From contig JAQFVV010000049.1 of NCBI GenBank assembly GCA_028023455.1, forward strand, positions 5,445,149 through 5,509,148: a DNA stretch of 64,000 bases, read 5' to 3'. Shown piece by piece: positions 1 through 10,640 of the stretch (position 1 is the first letter of the stretch; each line of letters opens with the position of its first letter). The stretch comes from Epiperipatus broadwayi (Eukaryota; Onychophora; Udeonychophora; Euonychophora; Peripatidae). A model generated the notes under the pieces. The model was not told where the DNA came from, made no database searches, and worked only from the letters and a program-made list of their open reading frames with translations. The position numbers and the translations under genes were made by a program.

Positions 1-824
1 AAGGAGAGATTTGTGATACATATAATTCACGAATTTTAAAACCTTATTTTGGCTGTTTATAATATTATATAAAGAAATAAGGTGAATATCAAGATAAGTA
101 TTGGACAGTGTAAACCATACGGTTATATAAAAAATAATAATAGTGATCAATATAAAGAGAAATATAGTTAAAAACATTAGTTTTGATGAGGGCATACTTT
201 AATGCCTTGAAATAAATAAAAACAATAGTCAATTCATATTAATAAATGGATACTCTAGTATTTATTTAGTCCTTTTCAAATCCATAAGTCTTAAAGAAGC
301 AGGAATAGGGCTAGTAAATATATGTGTTGTCCAAGAAAAAAAACATTTTATTTATTTATTTATTTATTTTTTTAAAAATTTAACCATCATTCAGTCCTTA
401 TTTTTTTTGATCATTATCAAAAGAATAATATAGCCCAAGTATAAGAAAGGTTCTCATAGAACAGCTGCTAAATCCCACTCGATGGTGCACTTTTCATGCT
501 AAAATTATAAAATATGATCATTCACGGGCCATTAATTATAATCATTTTGATGTGTTTTTTGTAATGCGAAAATAAAAACAAAAAGAAAATCGTCTTTTTT
601 AAATATTACTTAATTTTAAATATTATTTTTTATTAACGTATACAAATTAAATGATAATAATAAATGTAAAATAAAATAAACAAATTACAATTTGATTCAT
701 CTTTTTTAGTTTTCTTTTTATTAGAAAAAATCAATTTTCTATCGGAGATTTTTTCTATCGAAGATTTTGTTTACCGCTAGTTTTTATTTCAAATAGAATG
801 ATAACTAAAAGTAAAACTTGTTAT
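1..824. other. AT-rich non-coding DNA, no gene seen
   Basis: No reading frame or repeat structure that I can name. The stretch 470-540 resembles, in the opposite orientation, part of 1640-1750 (shared core around 'tttcatgctaaaat'), so both may carry fragments of one dispersed repeat. A TTTA microsatellite lies at about 350-368. Confidence 0.5.
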
Positions 825-990
825 GTTTACGTTTAGGGTTAGGATTAGGGTTAGCTTTAGGGTTAGGATTAGGGTTAGTTTTAGGATTAGCTATAGGGTT
901 AGCTTTAGTGTTAGTTAGTTTTAGGGTTAGTTTTAGGGTTAGTTTAGGGTTAGCTTTAGGGTTAGTTTTAGGGTTAGGTTTACGGTTAAA
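825..990. repeat. Degenerate interstitial telomere-like (TTAGGG) array
   Basis: Seen: repeated TTAGGG units separated by variants such as TTAGGA, TTAGCTT and TTAGTTT, giving a loose higher-order unit of TTAGGGTTAG plus a TT-containing spacer. The G-rich strand is the plus strand. An apparent minus-strand open frame across it (805-1068, Lys/Asn/Pro-rich) is a by-product of the repeat and not a gene. TTAGGG is the ancestral animal telomere repeat. An interstitial block can come from telomere repair of a break, an old fusion or simple-repeat drift. Confidence 0.85.
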
Positions 991-1129
991 ATAAAAAATA
1001 TCAAAATCGTATTTTTGTAAATATTTTTTTTTACTAACATCTATAAAATAAATGATAACAATAAACATAAACTATATTCAACAAAGAATAACAGTAGTCT
1101 GAGAAAAGAAAGAAACTAAAACCTTTTTA

Positions 1130-1163
<34 letters not shown>

Positions 1164-2846
1164 AAATGTTTATAATATATGCTTTTTATGACATTTAAAA
1201 AAACAGTGTACAATTAATTGTACTTTTCTTACTAGATATTTTTGTGTTAACACTTTTTTTTTATTTAAAAAATATACACACTGTACAATCTTAAAATGTC
1301 TCGTGGAATGTTACGAACAGTATGTTACTTGACTCGTTACCTAATTCCAAATAACTTTATTCATATATCTCATCAACATTTACTACTTAAAACTTCAATA
1401 CACTACGATGTAAAAAGTCTGTTAATTATTACTTTACAAAATCTGAACATTTCAATACTTTAAAATAAAAAAAATCCAATGAAAATAACATTTCCATCCA
1501 ATTCAAAAAAACACACCCTCTCCCCAAGCCGTAATCATTTTAGAAACTGTGTGAATTCGCAAAATGTATTTACTGTGTAAAACATACATGCTGGACTGTG
1601 ATGTGACATAGCGGCCTGCAATCTGTAGCACAACAAAAAAGTTGTATTATAGAAAATGCAGGTTCGAAGGTGTCAGCCACAGAAATGGCATTTTTATGTA
1701 TTTTAGCATGAAAACAGTGCCATCCAGTGGGATATATCTGCTCATCGATGACAACCATAAGGAAAGATAAAACACTTTAAAAAATTATTCAACCCTTCAT
1801 AAAATCCAAGTATAAATGTAATTAAATTATAAGAACATACTAAAATATTTGTAAGTGTTTAAAATTTTAACTTAAATTAAAGTTTTAATTTCCTAAGGGA
1901 AGGGGAAATATAATAGTAACTTCTTCCAGTTATTATTATTAACCAAATATACTTATATCTCTAATGAAATAATTTATAAATATAAAATCTACTTGAATAT
2001 TTTAATATGTATATACATATATACTATTTATGTATATGTGAACTTTAAACAATACATACATTAATGTCAAGCTTTTGAGTAAAATGTCAGATTTGAAGTA
2101 GAGAAATAAATGATTATATATATATATTATTAAATCTCAATATATATTGAACAATTAATATTTGAATTAAGCATGAACTTGTAACAAAACACGAGGAGAT
2201 TGATTCGTTCTCTAGTTATTGGAGAGAAGAAAAGAAAATCATTTCTCTTTAAAATAACTTTTTTTCTTTTATAAATATTACTGTTCAACGTTTAGAATTT
2301 AAATATTAACTTTTCCAAATTAAGATAATCTATGGATTAAAAAAATCTATAAGGAAAATATTTAAATTTTCTATTAAATCTTAAAAGGAATAGCAATATA
2401 AAAAGAAAAGAACATTTATTTGAGTTTTGGAAACTACGTTATTCTAACACTTCATTATTTTTTTAAATATATATATAAATTTAAGATAATTATATATATT
2501 AAGGAAAGGTTTCGAAACCAACTTACATGTTATTTTGAAATATTAATTGATAAGAACATCTAATGATAATAGAAAAATGGAGATTAAGAACATCATCATT
2601 CGAAGAATATTTACTTTATATTATATCAATCAAGTCATTGGATATTATTAACAGTTTATCAATTAAGGATAAATAAATCATCATTATTCCAATGGACTAA
2701 TATACTTCGTAAAAGATCTTCATTAGGATTATGAACTATAGACTTAAATATCTACTCTCAAATCTGGAAAATAAGTTTTCTTTGTTATTTATTTATATAT
2801 ATTATAATAATACTTATATTATTTTAATATGTTTATTATTATTATT
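991..2846. other. AT-rich non-coding DNA with a possible dispersed repeat
   Basis: No gene is supported. A short (TA)n lies at about 1140-1162. The 1560-1750 segment is slightly richer in GC and has a 62-codon minus-strand frame (1570-1758) with no family I recognise. Its resemblance to 470-540 suggests repeat DNA and not an exon. Confidence 0.45.
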
Positions 2847-3488
2847 TGCAGTATTCAAGTTCAAGGTATAAGCATATATAATGTATAATGAATATGTAAA
2901 TAATAATAATTGTATAAATATAATGAATATGTAAAATTAATAATAATTCTAGAAATGTAGAATAAAAGGAATAACTGTAATGTATAATAAATATGTAAAA
3001 TAACCATATAGTAATTAAGAATAATGATTGTGTAAAATTACAATGTTATTAAATCATAGAAAGTTGTATAATAATAGAAAGCCCAGCTGACCTTAAAGGG
3101 TCAGAAAACTATGTAAAATACCATATATGGTGAGAAACATAAAAATACTGTGTGTATGTGAAAACATAAGTGAAAACACCATATATGGTTAGGAATGTAA
3201 AAAACTCCAGAAGTCTTGAGGGGTATATAAACCCCCATAAACTAAACTAATTGTTCTGAATACATTCTGAGTATGTTCTGAGTTTTAATTATGAGTCAGA
3301 GACTCCTGCCTCTGTAAGTCCAAAGCAGGACTAGGGTATTTTATGCAGGTCACCATGACCTTTTATTATTTTATTTCACCTTATAATAGGCTATGTACAT
3401 AGTTAAAATTATCTGTATTAAACTATAATCTTACCATCTCAATTCTGCCTTTGTCCATTCATTTACTTGCGAGTCATAAGACATTGCA
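2847..3488 (+). repeat. 5' LTR of a Gypsy-like retrotransposon
   Basis: A 642-bp direct repeat, paired with 4877-5529. Both copies begin TGCAGTATTCAAG and end ...TTGCA or ...CTGCA, so they have the TG...CA termini usual for LTRs. The 5 bp before it (2842-2846, TTATT) match the 5 bp after the 3' LTR, as expected of an integrase-made target duplication. The flanks are low-complexity TTA repeats, so the match is less informative than usual. The two LTRs differ only sparsely, for example by an 11-bp duplication near 5379-5395 in the 3' copy, which argues for moderate age. Confidence 0.9.
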
Positions 3489-3512
3489 ATTGGCACAGTT
3501 GGCACAGGAATC
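3489..3512 (+). promoter_or_regulatory. Probable primer-binding site region
   Basis: Directly after the 5' LTR comes ATTGGCACAGTTGGCACAGG, which starts one base before a TTGG. Primer-binding sites in LTR retrotransposons start with TGG, complementary to a tRNA CCA end, at or just after the LTR boundary. The segment holds two overlapping TTGGCACAG units. I cannot assign the primer tRNA. Confidence 0.5.
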
Positions 3513-3662
3513 AAATCAAAGAAAGTGGCAGTTAATACAGGAATGGAACTGCATTAAAAATTGGCTCAGTCATCATAGGATCAAATCTGCAAATAATTGC
3601 CTAAACAGCAAGCTGAGACAAAGCATAAGTAGATTCAAATCAATAGAGAACTGGCAAGCATA

Positions 3663-4388
3663 TTGCAAGTTTTTATTTGCGAATTTAATGTAAAAGATCT
3701 GAGTGATTGGCCACTGTATGTTCAGAGAATAAAAAACTACTTTATACTAAATAATATTATGGAGAATATTCTAAAAGTAGCCTCATTACTTTGCTTTGCA
3801 GGCGAGAGAGTAATCGAAATAGCGAACAAACTATGTGGAAATTCGCCGGAGACATAGAAACATGATGAGCTCGTAACACAGCTAAATGAATATTTTAATC
3901 CCCAGCCATCCAAGTTTATTGCTCGATTGCACTTTAAAAGCAGAAGGCAAAGAAATAATGAGAAAATAAAAGAATATGACATTGGTTTAAGAGAGATGGC
4001 AAGACCATGCCTTTACGGTAAATATTTAGAAGCCCTTCTAGAACAATTATTATACGGAATAATTGATGACCAGTTTAGACAGATCTTACTGGCAATAAAA
4101 GATGTAACCTACGAAGAAGCTATCAGACATGCAACAGCTTAAAAATTGCAGCTTGACCAAGCGAGAGAGTTCAGAAGCTTCACGAAAACAGAACCACTTC
4201 AAACCACAATATTTAAAATGTTTGTAGTTAAACCCAAAACCGATAAACAGATTAAATGTTTTCGATGTAGAAAAATCGATCACAAAGCCCGTGATTGCAG
4301 TTTGCCAGAAACTGAAAGTTATCGGAAAATAACCGAGTATCCCGAAAGATGGCACCAGCATACAAAGCTGAACAGAATTTATGTGTGA
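3663..4388 (+). pseudogene. Decayed gag of a Gypsy-like LTR retrotransposon
   Basis: One reading frame runs across this interval, interrupted by in-frame stops at 3855-3857 and 4140-4142. The intact Gag would form the particle shell and bind the element RNA. The first two thirds have the capsid-like pattern of animal Gypsy Gag: an early 'WPLYVQRIKNYF' segment, then 'YFNPQPS', then a helical region ending in 'TYEEAIRHA'. The last part has a CCHC zinc knuckle (CFRC, then His four residues on, then Cys four after that; about 4255-4296), the nucleic-acid-binding motif of Gag nucleocapsids. The start is uncertain because homology seems to begin upstream of any clear ATG. Two stops and the lack of a downstream pol make it non-functional. 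Confidence 0.85.
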
Positions 4389-4556
4389 AGCAATGGAAAG
4401 TAGCTACCTAAAAAGTACTACTATAGATGAATCTGATCGAAAAATAACCGAGTATTCCAAAAGATGGCACCACCATACAAAACTGAACAGAGAATTTACA
4501 TGCTAAGCAATGGAAAATAGCTACATAAAAAGTGCTACTATAGATGAATCTGATCA
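4324..4556 (+). repeat. ~116-bp tandem duplication inside the LTR element
   Basis: The block containing 'AAAGATGGCACCA' and 'CTATAGATGAATCTGATC' occurs twice in direct orientation, about 116 bp apart (4324-4440 and 4439-4556), with a few differences. It spans the gag end and disturbs the gag-pol junction. Confidence 0.75.
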
Positions 4557-4860
4557 AATTATGATAAAAATAAAAAAAATCGACATAGAATCGCAAGTCA
4601 AAAATAATTACCCCAGCTTGTTCAAAAAAGAACCAGGAAAACAAAAAACCTTGCCTGTAGAAATAGAGTCAAAAGACAGAGGAAAACCTTTTGTGACAAA
4701 ACCCCGGAAAGTATCTATATCACAACAAAAATTGGCAGATCGAAACCACCATCAACAAACCATAAATTGGCGAAGCATAGCAAAGACTGCCAGCAACCGG
4801 CAAGAACTAGAAACCCTTCGTCTCATCTCAAAGACTATGTTATGTGAAAAACCATACTTC
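4510..4860 (+). pseudogene. Remnant of the pol region (start of reverse transcriptase)
   Basis: A frame different from gag encodes a segment with 'YPSLFKKEPGKQKTLPVEIES' and then 'KPRKVSISQQKLADR'. This matches the pattern just before the RT palm in Gypsy Pol: '(Y/F)P.LF...G', a variable 'H.I.T'-like stretch, then '.KPR..S...L..AR'. No RT catalytic motif (YxDD), RNase H or integrase follows. Within about 150 bp the sequence reaches the polypurine tract and 3' LTR. Most of pol has therefore been deleted and this copy cannot move on its own. Confidence 0.65.
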
Positions 4861-4876
4861 TGGAGTGGGGGAGGAG
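4861..4876 (+). promoter_or_regulatory. Polypurine tract of the LTR element
   Basis: The 16 bases before the 3' LTR (TGGAGTGGGGGAGGAG) are almost all purines. In LTR retroelements this is the RNase-H-resistant primer for plus-strand DNA synthesis and lies directly against the 3' LTR, as here. Confidence 0.85.
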
Positions 4877-5529
4877 TGCAGTATTCAAGGTCAAGGTATA
4901 AGCATATATAATGTATAATGAATATGTAAATAATAATAATTGTATAAATATAAGAATATGTAAAAGTAATAATAATTGTATAAATGTAGAATAAAAGTAA
5001 TAACTGTAATGTATAATAAATATGTAAAATAACCGTATAGTAATTAAGAATAATGATTGTGTAAAATTACAATGTTATTAAATCATAGAAAGTTGTATAA
5101 TAATAGAAAGCCCAGCTGACCTTATAGGGTCAGAAAACTATGTAAAATACCATATATAGGGAAAAACGTAAAAATACTGTGTGTATGTGAAAACGTAAGT
5201 GAACACACCATATATGGTTAGGAATGTAAAAGACTCCAGAAGTCTTGAGGGATATATATAAACCCCATAAACTAAACTAATTGTTCTGCATACGTTCTGA
5301 GTATGTTCTGAGTTGTAATTATGAGTCAGAGACTCCTGCCTCTGTAAGTCCAAAGCAGGACTAGGGTATTTTATGCAGATCACCTGCAGATCACCATGAC
5401 CTTTTATTATTTTATTTCGCCTTATAATAGGCTATGTATATAATTAAAGTTATCCGTATTAAACTATAATCTTACCATCTCAATTCTGCCTTTGTCCATT
5501 CATTTACTTGCGGGTCATAAGACACTGCA
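4877..5529 (+). repeat. 3' LTR of a Gypsy-like retrotransposon
   Basis: A 653-bp partner of the LTR at 2847-3488, with the same TGCAGT start and TGCA end. It is followed by TTATT (5530-5534), matching the 5 bp upstream of the 5' LTR. It is slightly longer than its partner, partly from the duplicated 'GCAGATCACCT' stretch near 5377-5395. Open frames across it (for example 5138-5383, minus) are incidental. Confidence 0.9.
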
Positions 5530-5534
5530 TTATT

Positions 5535-6360
5535 ATTATTTTTATTTCAAATTTGGCATCACATCATTATATCTTAATAGGAATATTTATGTTTAATATT
5601 AAACATAACTTGAAAGCTTGACATAACTCATCAAAAATTAGATGAAGGATACAAAAAGGGTCACTATTTAACAGATATTTATAATAAGTTTATTATATAA
5701 TAAACATTATATGTATTTTATTTATTATAAATGCATATAATATATAAGTTGTACAATTGTAAATAGTACTTATATATTAATAATTATAAAATAATGGAAT
5801 AAAGATTGTAAATAAATTAATATTATATAAATGATTAATTTTTGAATCTAGATATTGTTTTATATATCTGTTAATTTAAATTATATTTTTTAATTATAGT
5901 TTATCATAACACAGAATTTTATCATAGTGTATTAAATAGGAATATTATTTATTAATATTTTATTATGGTAGAATTCATTCTTCTTTATTTATTAATATTT
6001 TATTTATCTTTTACATTATTTTTTTATTATTGTTTATTAAATATTGAGTTATTATCTGGATCTCTTTGTCTAATCATTATTGAATTATATTATATATATG
6101 CTAGTATTATAAATATCATATGAATATCAATTATTAGTTAATGCTTATATAAAGGCATATTAAATAATAACTTGTTTTGAAATTATCCCTGAAAAGAGCT
6201 AATTGCAAATTCTCCATGAGTTTGAATATCGTGGCACAATGGTGATTGAAAGAGGGATGAAAGATGGATGAACTAGTCTAAATTATATTAAATCTTATTT
6301 AAAAATTATTGAGCTAGCATAATAAAGATAGATATAATCATGGACTTAGTATTTCATCGA
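5535..6360. other. AT-rich non-coding DNA
   Basis: Only AT-rich sequence with short runs and partial TTA repeats. No gene or element recognised. Confidence 0.5.
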
Positions 6361-6364
6361 TTCA

Positions 6365-6612
6365 TTTTTAGCATTCTACCTGAAGACCCAAAGTCCGATT
6401 GTAGTGAAATACATATCCTCTTTCTAGGGAATTTAATCATCCCGTTATATTTAACAAGACCAACTTAGACTTTAAATATAATCCATTCCGTTATATCTGG
6501 CGAACCCAACTGTGAAGCATTAAATTAATGATTTCCAAGCATTAAATATAATCGATTCTGTTATATTTGATGCATCAACTGGGATGATTATATGCCGTTC
6601 CATTATAATATA
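6365..6612. repeat. Irregular repeats with a 'CCNTTATATTTG'-like motif
   Basis: Recurring short segments such as 'CCCGTTATATTTAAC', 'TTCCGTTATATCTGG', 'TTCTGTTATATTTGATG' and 'GTTCCATTATAATATATA'. They resemble the array at 14490-14905, and both arrays end with TTCCATTA followed by a (TA)n run. Spacing is irregular, so this is a degenerate minisatellite or a decayed repeat family. Confidence 0.5.
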
Positions 6613-7455
6613 TATATATACGGTTAGTTATACCGTTTGCTACAGTTAAATGTTGCAATAGGTAGATATTGTGTATTATTCTTTGTTTTCTATTAGTTAG
6701 ATAGTAAGCAAACTGCAAAAGCAATGAAATTCATTTAGTTATGACCAAGAATCATTATTATTTTTGTAGTTGTTGATATTATAATATAAAGATGTGATAG
6801 ATCTATATTTTCTTTTAAAAAATTTCTAGTAGAATTTACTAAAAATTTTTTACCTTACTTCATCCTTATTAAAATTAAAATAAGCTAAATTTTTTATAGT
6901 GAAGCTTGAGATTAATGTAAGTCAAAGTTAATAGTCTGTGTAAAAAATTATTTACTTGTGTGGTCAAGTGTATAAGTGGTGTGAGATAGTGCGGAGAGTT
7001 GAGGGTCATGTGAAAGTCTGAGATCAAAATACCATATATAATACATTGTTTGTACAGGTATATATATAACCTGTATGTTAGATATTAAAAATAAAAAAAT
7101 ACATTTTATGTAAGTTTATATCTCAGAATATTGTAGTTTTATTACTTTATAAGATATACTTTTAAATCCATTGAGAAGGACTATTTAATCCAGTGCTATT
7201 TTATTCAATTTGTTTAATTTTAGTGGCATATCAGCACTTTTACCATGTTTAAGGAAAAATTTAAGATGTTAACATTATATAAATTTTGTTTTGACTTTAT
7301 TATAAATGCCCACTTTAAGCATGTTTTTATCTATACATGTGCATATATGAAAAATGTATACATAATGGAACTGCAAACTATCTAACTATGTATTTTCAAT
7401 TACTTATCATTAAACATCACATGATCACTATTTCTTATGCTAGCACATTACTATT
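6613..7455. other. AT-rich non-coding DNA
   Basis: No coding frame supported. The part at 6955-7030, slightly richer in GC, contains 'GTGGTCAAGTG' and 'GAAAGTCTGAGATCAAAA', faintly like tRNA-derived A and B boxes, but this is too weak to call a SINE. Confidence 0.4.
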
Positions 7456-7887
7456 ATTAAAACAGGCAAAACTCTCCATATAGTAGTGCCACTCAGTGCC
7501 AACCAGAGTAATTAATGGATGCCAGAAGGCTTGTGCATAAAATACCTATCTAGTGTCTATTCATTCAAGATCCCCAGACTAGTTTCTAGCTTGTGGCCTT
7601 TGTCACTGAGGAGCTTTGGATCTGAGAGCACTGCACCTCATAGTTTTGTAGTTATGTAGAGATAAAAGGTGGCTGCTGGAGGGTTGCATTAGATCCTAAG
7701 ATCTAGGTGCAGTGCTCTCAGATCCAAAGCTCATCACTGATGAAGGCCACAAGCCAGAAACTAGTCTGGAGATATTGGATCAGTAGACACTAGATAGGGA
7801 TTTTATGCACAAGCCTTTTGGCATCCATTGATTACTCTGCTTGGCACTGAATGGCACTACTATATGGAGAGTTTTGCCTGTTTTAAT
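7456..7887. mobile_element. Foldback element with 183-bp inverted arms
   Basis: Arms at 7456-7638 and 7705-7887 are inverted copies of each other with scattered mismatches, separated by a 66-bp unique spacer. The outer ends read ATTAAAACAGGCAAAACTC and its reverse complement. A single-arm relative lies at 39379-39631 and carries the same arm plus the spacer, so this is a dispersed family. No protein is encoded. A CTGATGA...GAAAC spacing in the right arm (7737-7761) recalls a hammerhead ribozyme core but is imperfect. Confidence 0.8.
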
Positions 7888-8725
7888 TACTTATCATCCA
7901 AAGAAAAATTTAAATAGCAAATCAAATGTAAATAATTAAATTAAAACCCATTAAAATTTGCAAAATTTATGACATTTGAGTAACCATTTATATATATTGA
8001 TAAAATTTTTTCAGTTTATATTGGAAATATTTTTTTTTTGCTTATTATCTTTTCTGAATTTGATGTGCTGTATTTTGCATAATAAATTATTTTCTAAGAG
8101 AAAATATTTAAAGATATTAACTTAAATAAAAAATAAAAGGGATCATAATTTCTTAGACTGGTCTATTATGTTTCCATAAAAAAATTATTGCAAAAAATAT
8201 ATATAATAATTCACCCAGAGCATTATTTTAAAAATAAAAAATATGAAAGTTTTTTTCTTATTTTTCTGCTTCCGTGGAAGCATGAGTAAACACACACAAA
8301 AATACACGTAAATGTGCCCCCCCCCCCAGTTTTTATTAATAATTATGTTATTTTTTAAAAATTTTGTTTAGTCACACATATAAAAAACGTATGTGTTGTA
8401 TTTATATATATGTGTGTGTTGTAAGAGTACTGTACACTTGCAGTTCAATAAATAATACGCATTCTATTCTAATCGAAGTTTATCAAGAAAACGTAAGATA
8501 ATATGCAACATACAATGAATGGGAAAGCTTGGAATAAAAATTCATGATTCCATATTTACTTAAATAAATCCATATTTAAATTGGAATTGAAATGTAAAGG
8601 AAAATTAATAATAAGTTACTGGGACTTGAAAAATAAAAATTTACATTTATTTTATTTAAAATTTTGTTTTAAAACCAATGGTATTGTAAGAATCGAGGGA
8701 AAAGAGAAAGAAAATTTCTATGAGT
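7888..8725. other. AT-rich non-coding DNA with a short C homopolymer
   Basis: No gene seen. A run of ten C residues sits at about 8318-8327, and a short alternating TA/TG run at about 8404-8420. Confidence 0.45.
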
Positions 8726-8835
8726 TCATTTTTTTTCCCCATGTGTCATAGCATCAACCGGGAAGCGAACCCGCTAACCCGGTAAAACTGTTTGTAAAGC
8801 AGCTGTCGCTGACCTCTCAACCACCAATGCATTAA
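8726..8835 (-). mobile_element. tRNA-derived SINE copy (short family 1)
   Basis: On the minus strand this reads a tRNA-like sequence: an A-box region 'TGGTTGAGAGGTCAGCGACAG', a 'CTGCTTTACAAACAG' arm, and a B box 'GCGGGTTCGCTTCCCG'. It ends in a short A-rich tail next to 'GACACATGGGG'. The layout (A box with GAGAGGT, extended variable arm) is closest to a class II tRNA (Leu/Ser type). Homologous copies are at 24440-24550 and 53709-53815. RNA polymerase III would start at the internal boxes. Confidence 0.8.
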
Positions 8836-10020
8836 TGTGTCATAATGCAATTTATTCAAATTTTTATATATATTTTTAAAGAGACGTTATTTATTTATTT
8901 TAAATAAAAATATGTATTAGTTCTAAATAAATACAAATAAATTATTATATAACTTTTAAAAAGTTTGAGAATGATGTTTTAAATTTCATTCTAAAAAATT
9001 TATGGTTTTTTATTTTGTGATTTAATACAACTGTTGTAATCAAAGGTTATAAATTTTGGTCAATTTTTTGGAAATGGTCATTTTTATTGCTTATTCAGTC
9101 AATATCTTGTGAACAAAATGATTCTTGTCTAGATAAAAGGATTCAGGTGAGTTTTTGGATTCACCCTTGAGACATGCTACACTCACCATCAAGACCTGGG
9201 CAAGTCATTGTCTAAGGATCTTATGATTCATTGGAGTAAACAACAATTTAATCTCATGACACAAAAGTAGAATCCCAATCCATTAACAATTTTTAGTAAA
9301 GTAAAAAAAAAATTGAACTTTCAATTTTATGTTTGAACTTTCAATTTAAAACTTTGTTACAGAGCTGTAAATAAAAATGATATTAACTGTTAATAGTAGT
9401 TATACAACTGTCATGCATCAATTAACAATTTTATTTATTAGTATATTTTATTAAGTCATTGTAGAATATTAATAGCTTCAAACAAAACTTTATGTTAAGC
9501 CAGTTATCTGAATCACCGACAAGTTAAAGTATCCCACATACTGGGCATCGAAAGGGAATCAGCATTTCCGAAAATGAACTGACAAAAAAAAAAAAGAGAT
9601 TATTTATTTTGTATTTTAAAAAGGAGGAAATTTTATTTATATTCTGAATATTTTTGTTATTGTTTTTACAAAAGATATTTTTTTACTTCTCAAAGTTTGA
9701 AATGAAGTCAATAATATCAATGTCAAAAGAAGATATATTATACTTATAAATTATGTTAATTTCATTGAATAAAGTTGCATATATACTTCATTTTAATTAA
9801 AGAATAATCACTATTATTAACTGATTATGGAATATTAATGTGCCATGACTGTGAGAATATTAACTATAATCATTTTGTGTGTATGATATATATTTGACTG
9901 AAAGAATAAACTAATAATCTGATTGAATTTTTAATTTAAATATATATATGACATTATTATTTTTTGCTAACTTTTAAGTAGTGTTTATATTTATTCTAGA
10001 ATAGTATATTATTTTAATTC
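8836..10020. other. AT-rich non-coding DNA
   Basis: The segment 9120-9300 is less AT-rich but has no usable reading frame. No element recognised. Confidence 0.4.
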
Positions 10021-10024
10021 ATAG

Positions 10025-10640
10025 GGTGCCACGCATTGCTATGGCTCAGTCTGGTTAAATGGAAAAGAAAGAAAAGAGAAAGTGCACGTTTCTAATATGT
10101 TTAATTTCACAATGCTTGTGGATACACAATATTTTTTGTTGTTCCATTGTCTGTGCAGATATAGAGATTGTCTGGTTTGCTGACTCTAGAACATGCAACA
10201 TATAATTATCCATGTGAGAAGCAATCCGTGTCTAGATCTAACCCGCACAATTCTAAAGATTGACCCTGAGTTTTGTTGTTAGTGATTGCAAATGCCACTC
10301 GAATCGGGAATTGCAATCTCTCACATGAAATAATTAAATCAAAATGAAAATAAATTGAAATCTATGAAAATTCAATTTAACAATGCAATTGGAAACATTC
10401 AAATGGAATTGTAAAATATTTAGTACGTCCAACAGATAGCGCTGTTTTTCAAAAAAGCATGTTTTTATCTGTCACAGGCATGACATCTATATAATAGTAG
10501 GTAGTAGGTACCTTAAAACATGTGCATATTTGAATGCAACATTGTGTCAAAATTTCCAAGCAATCGGTGAAGAATGTTTGGAGATTTAAGATTTTGAACA
10601 AATGAACATTTACATTTTTATTTATATAGATATATATTTA
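10025..10640 (-). mobile_element. 3' part of a Helitron-type rolling-circle transposon
   Basis: The interval contains the C-terminal helicase remnant (10107-10325), followed on the minus strand by only about 80 bp. That ends in a short hairpin-capable segment at 10028-10045 (GCCA...TGGC), the sort of structure expected near a Helitron 3' end. Upstream sequence at 10390-10640, with 'AAGCAATCGGTGAAGAATG', looks like decayed element DNA but is not in frame with the helicase. The exact ends are not defined. Confidence 0.55.
10107..10325 (-). pseudogene. Helitron PIF1-like helicase, C-terminal fragment
   Basis: A single minus-strand frame encodes about 70 residues. The order is '[20 protein letters not shown]', then '(L)[12 protein letters not shown]', then 'LYVACSRVSKPDNLYI', and finally 'TKNIVYPQAL' before a stop. 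These are the terminal motifs of the SF1 PIF1-like helicase in Helitron Rep/Hel proteins, where the usual forms are 'AxTINKSQGQ', 'YVACSRV' and 'NIVYxxAL'. One in-frame TAA lies after 'CFSHG', where Gln is usual. No Rep (rolling-circle nuclease) domain is present. This is a dead fragment. Confidence 0.85.

Larger units (their letters stand above)
2847..5529 (+). mobile_element. Internally deleted Gypsy-like LTR retrotransposon (2.68 kb)
   Basis: A complete terminal architecture (LTR, primer site, gag, polypurine tract, LTR, 5-bp target duplication) surrounds only 1.39 kb of internal sequence. Autonomous Gypsy elements have several kb of pol. The interior holds a stop-interrupted gag with a CCHC knuckle and a short fragment from the start of RT. 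The copy integrated as a real element and is now a defective deletion derivative. Whether the deletion came before or after integration cannot be told from one copy. Confidence 0.88.

Noticed and set aside
805-1068. Minus-strand frame rich in Asn, Pro and Lys
   Set aside because: Translation of the TTAGGG-type array.
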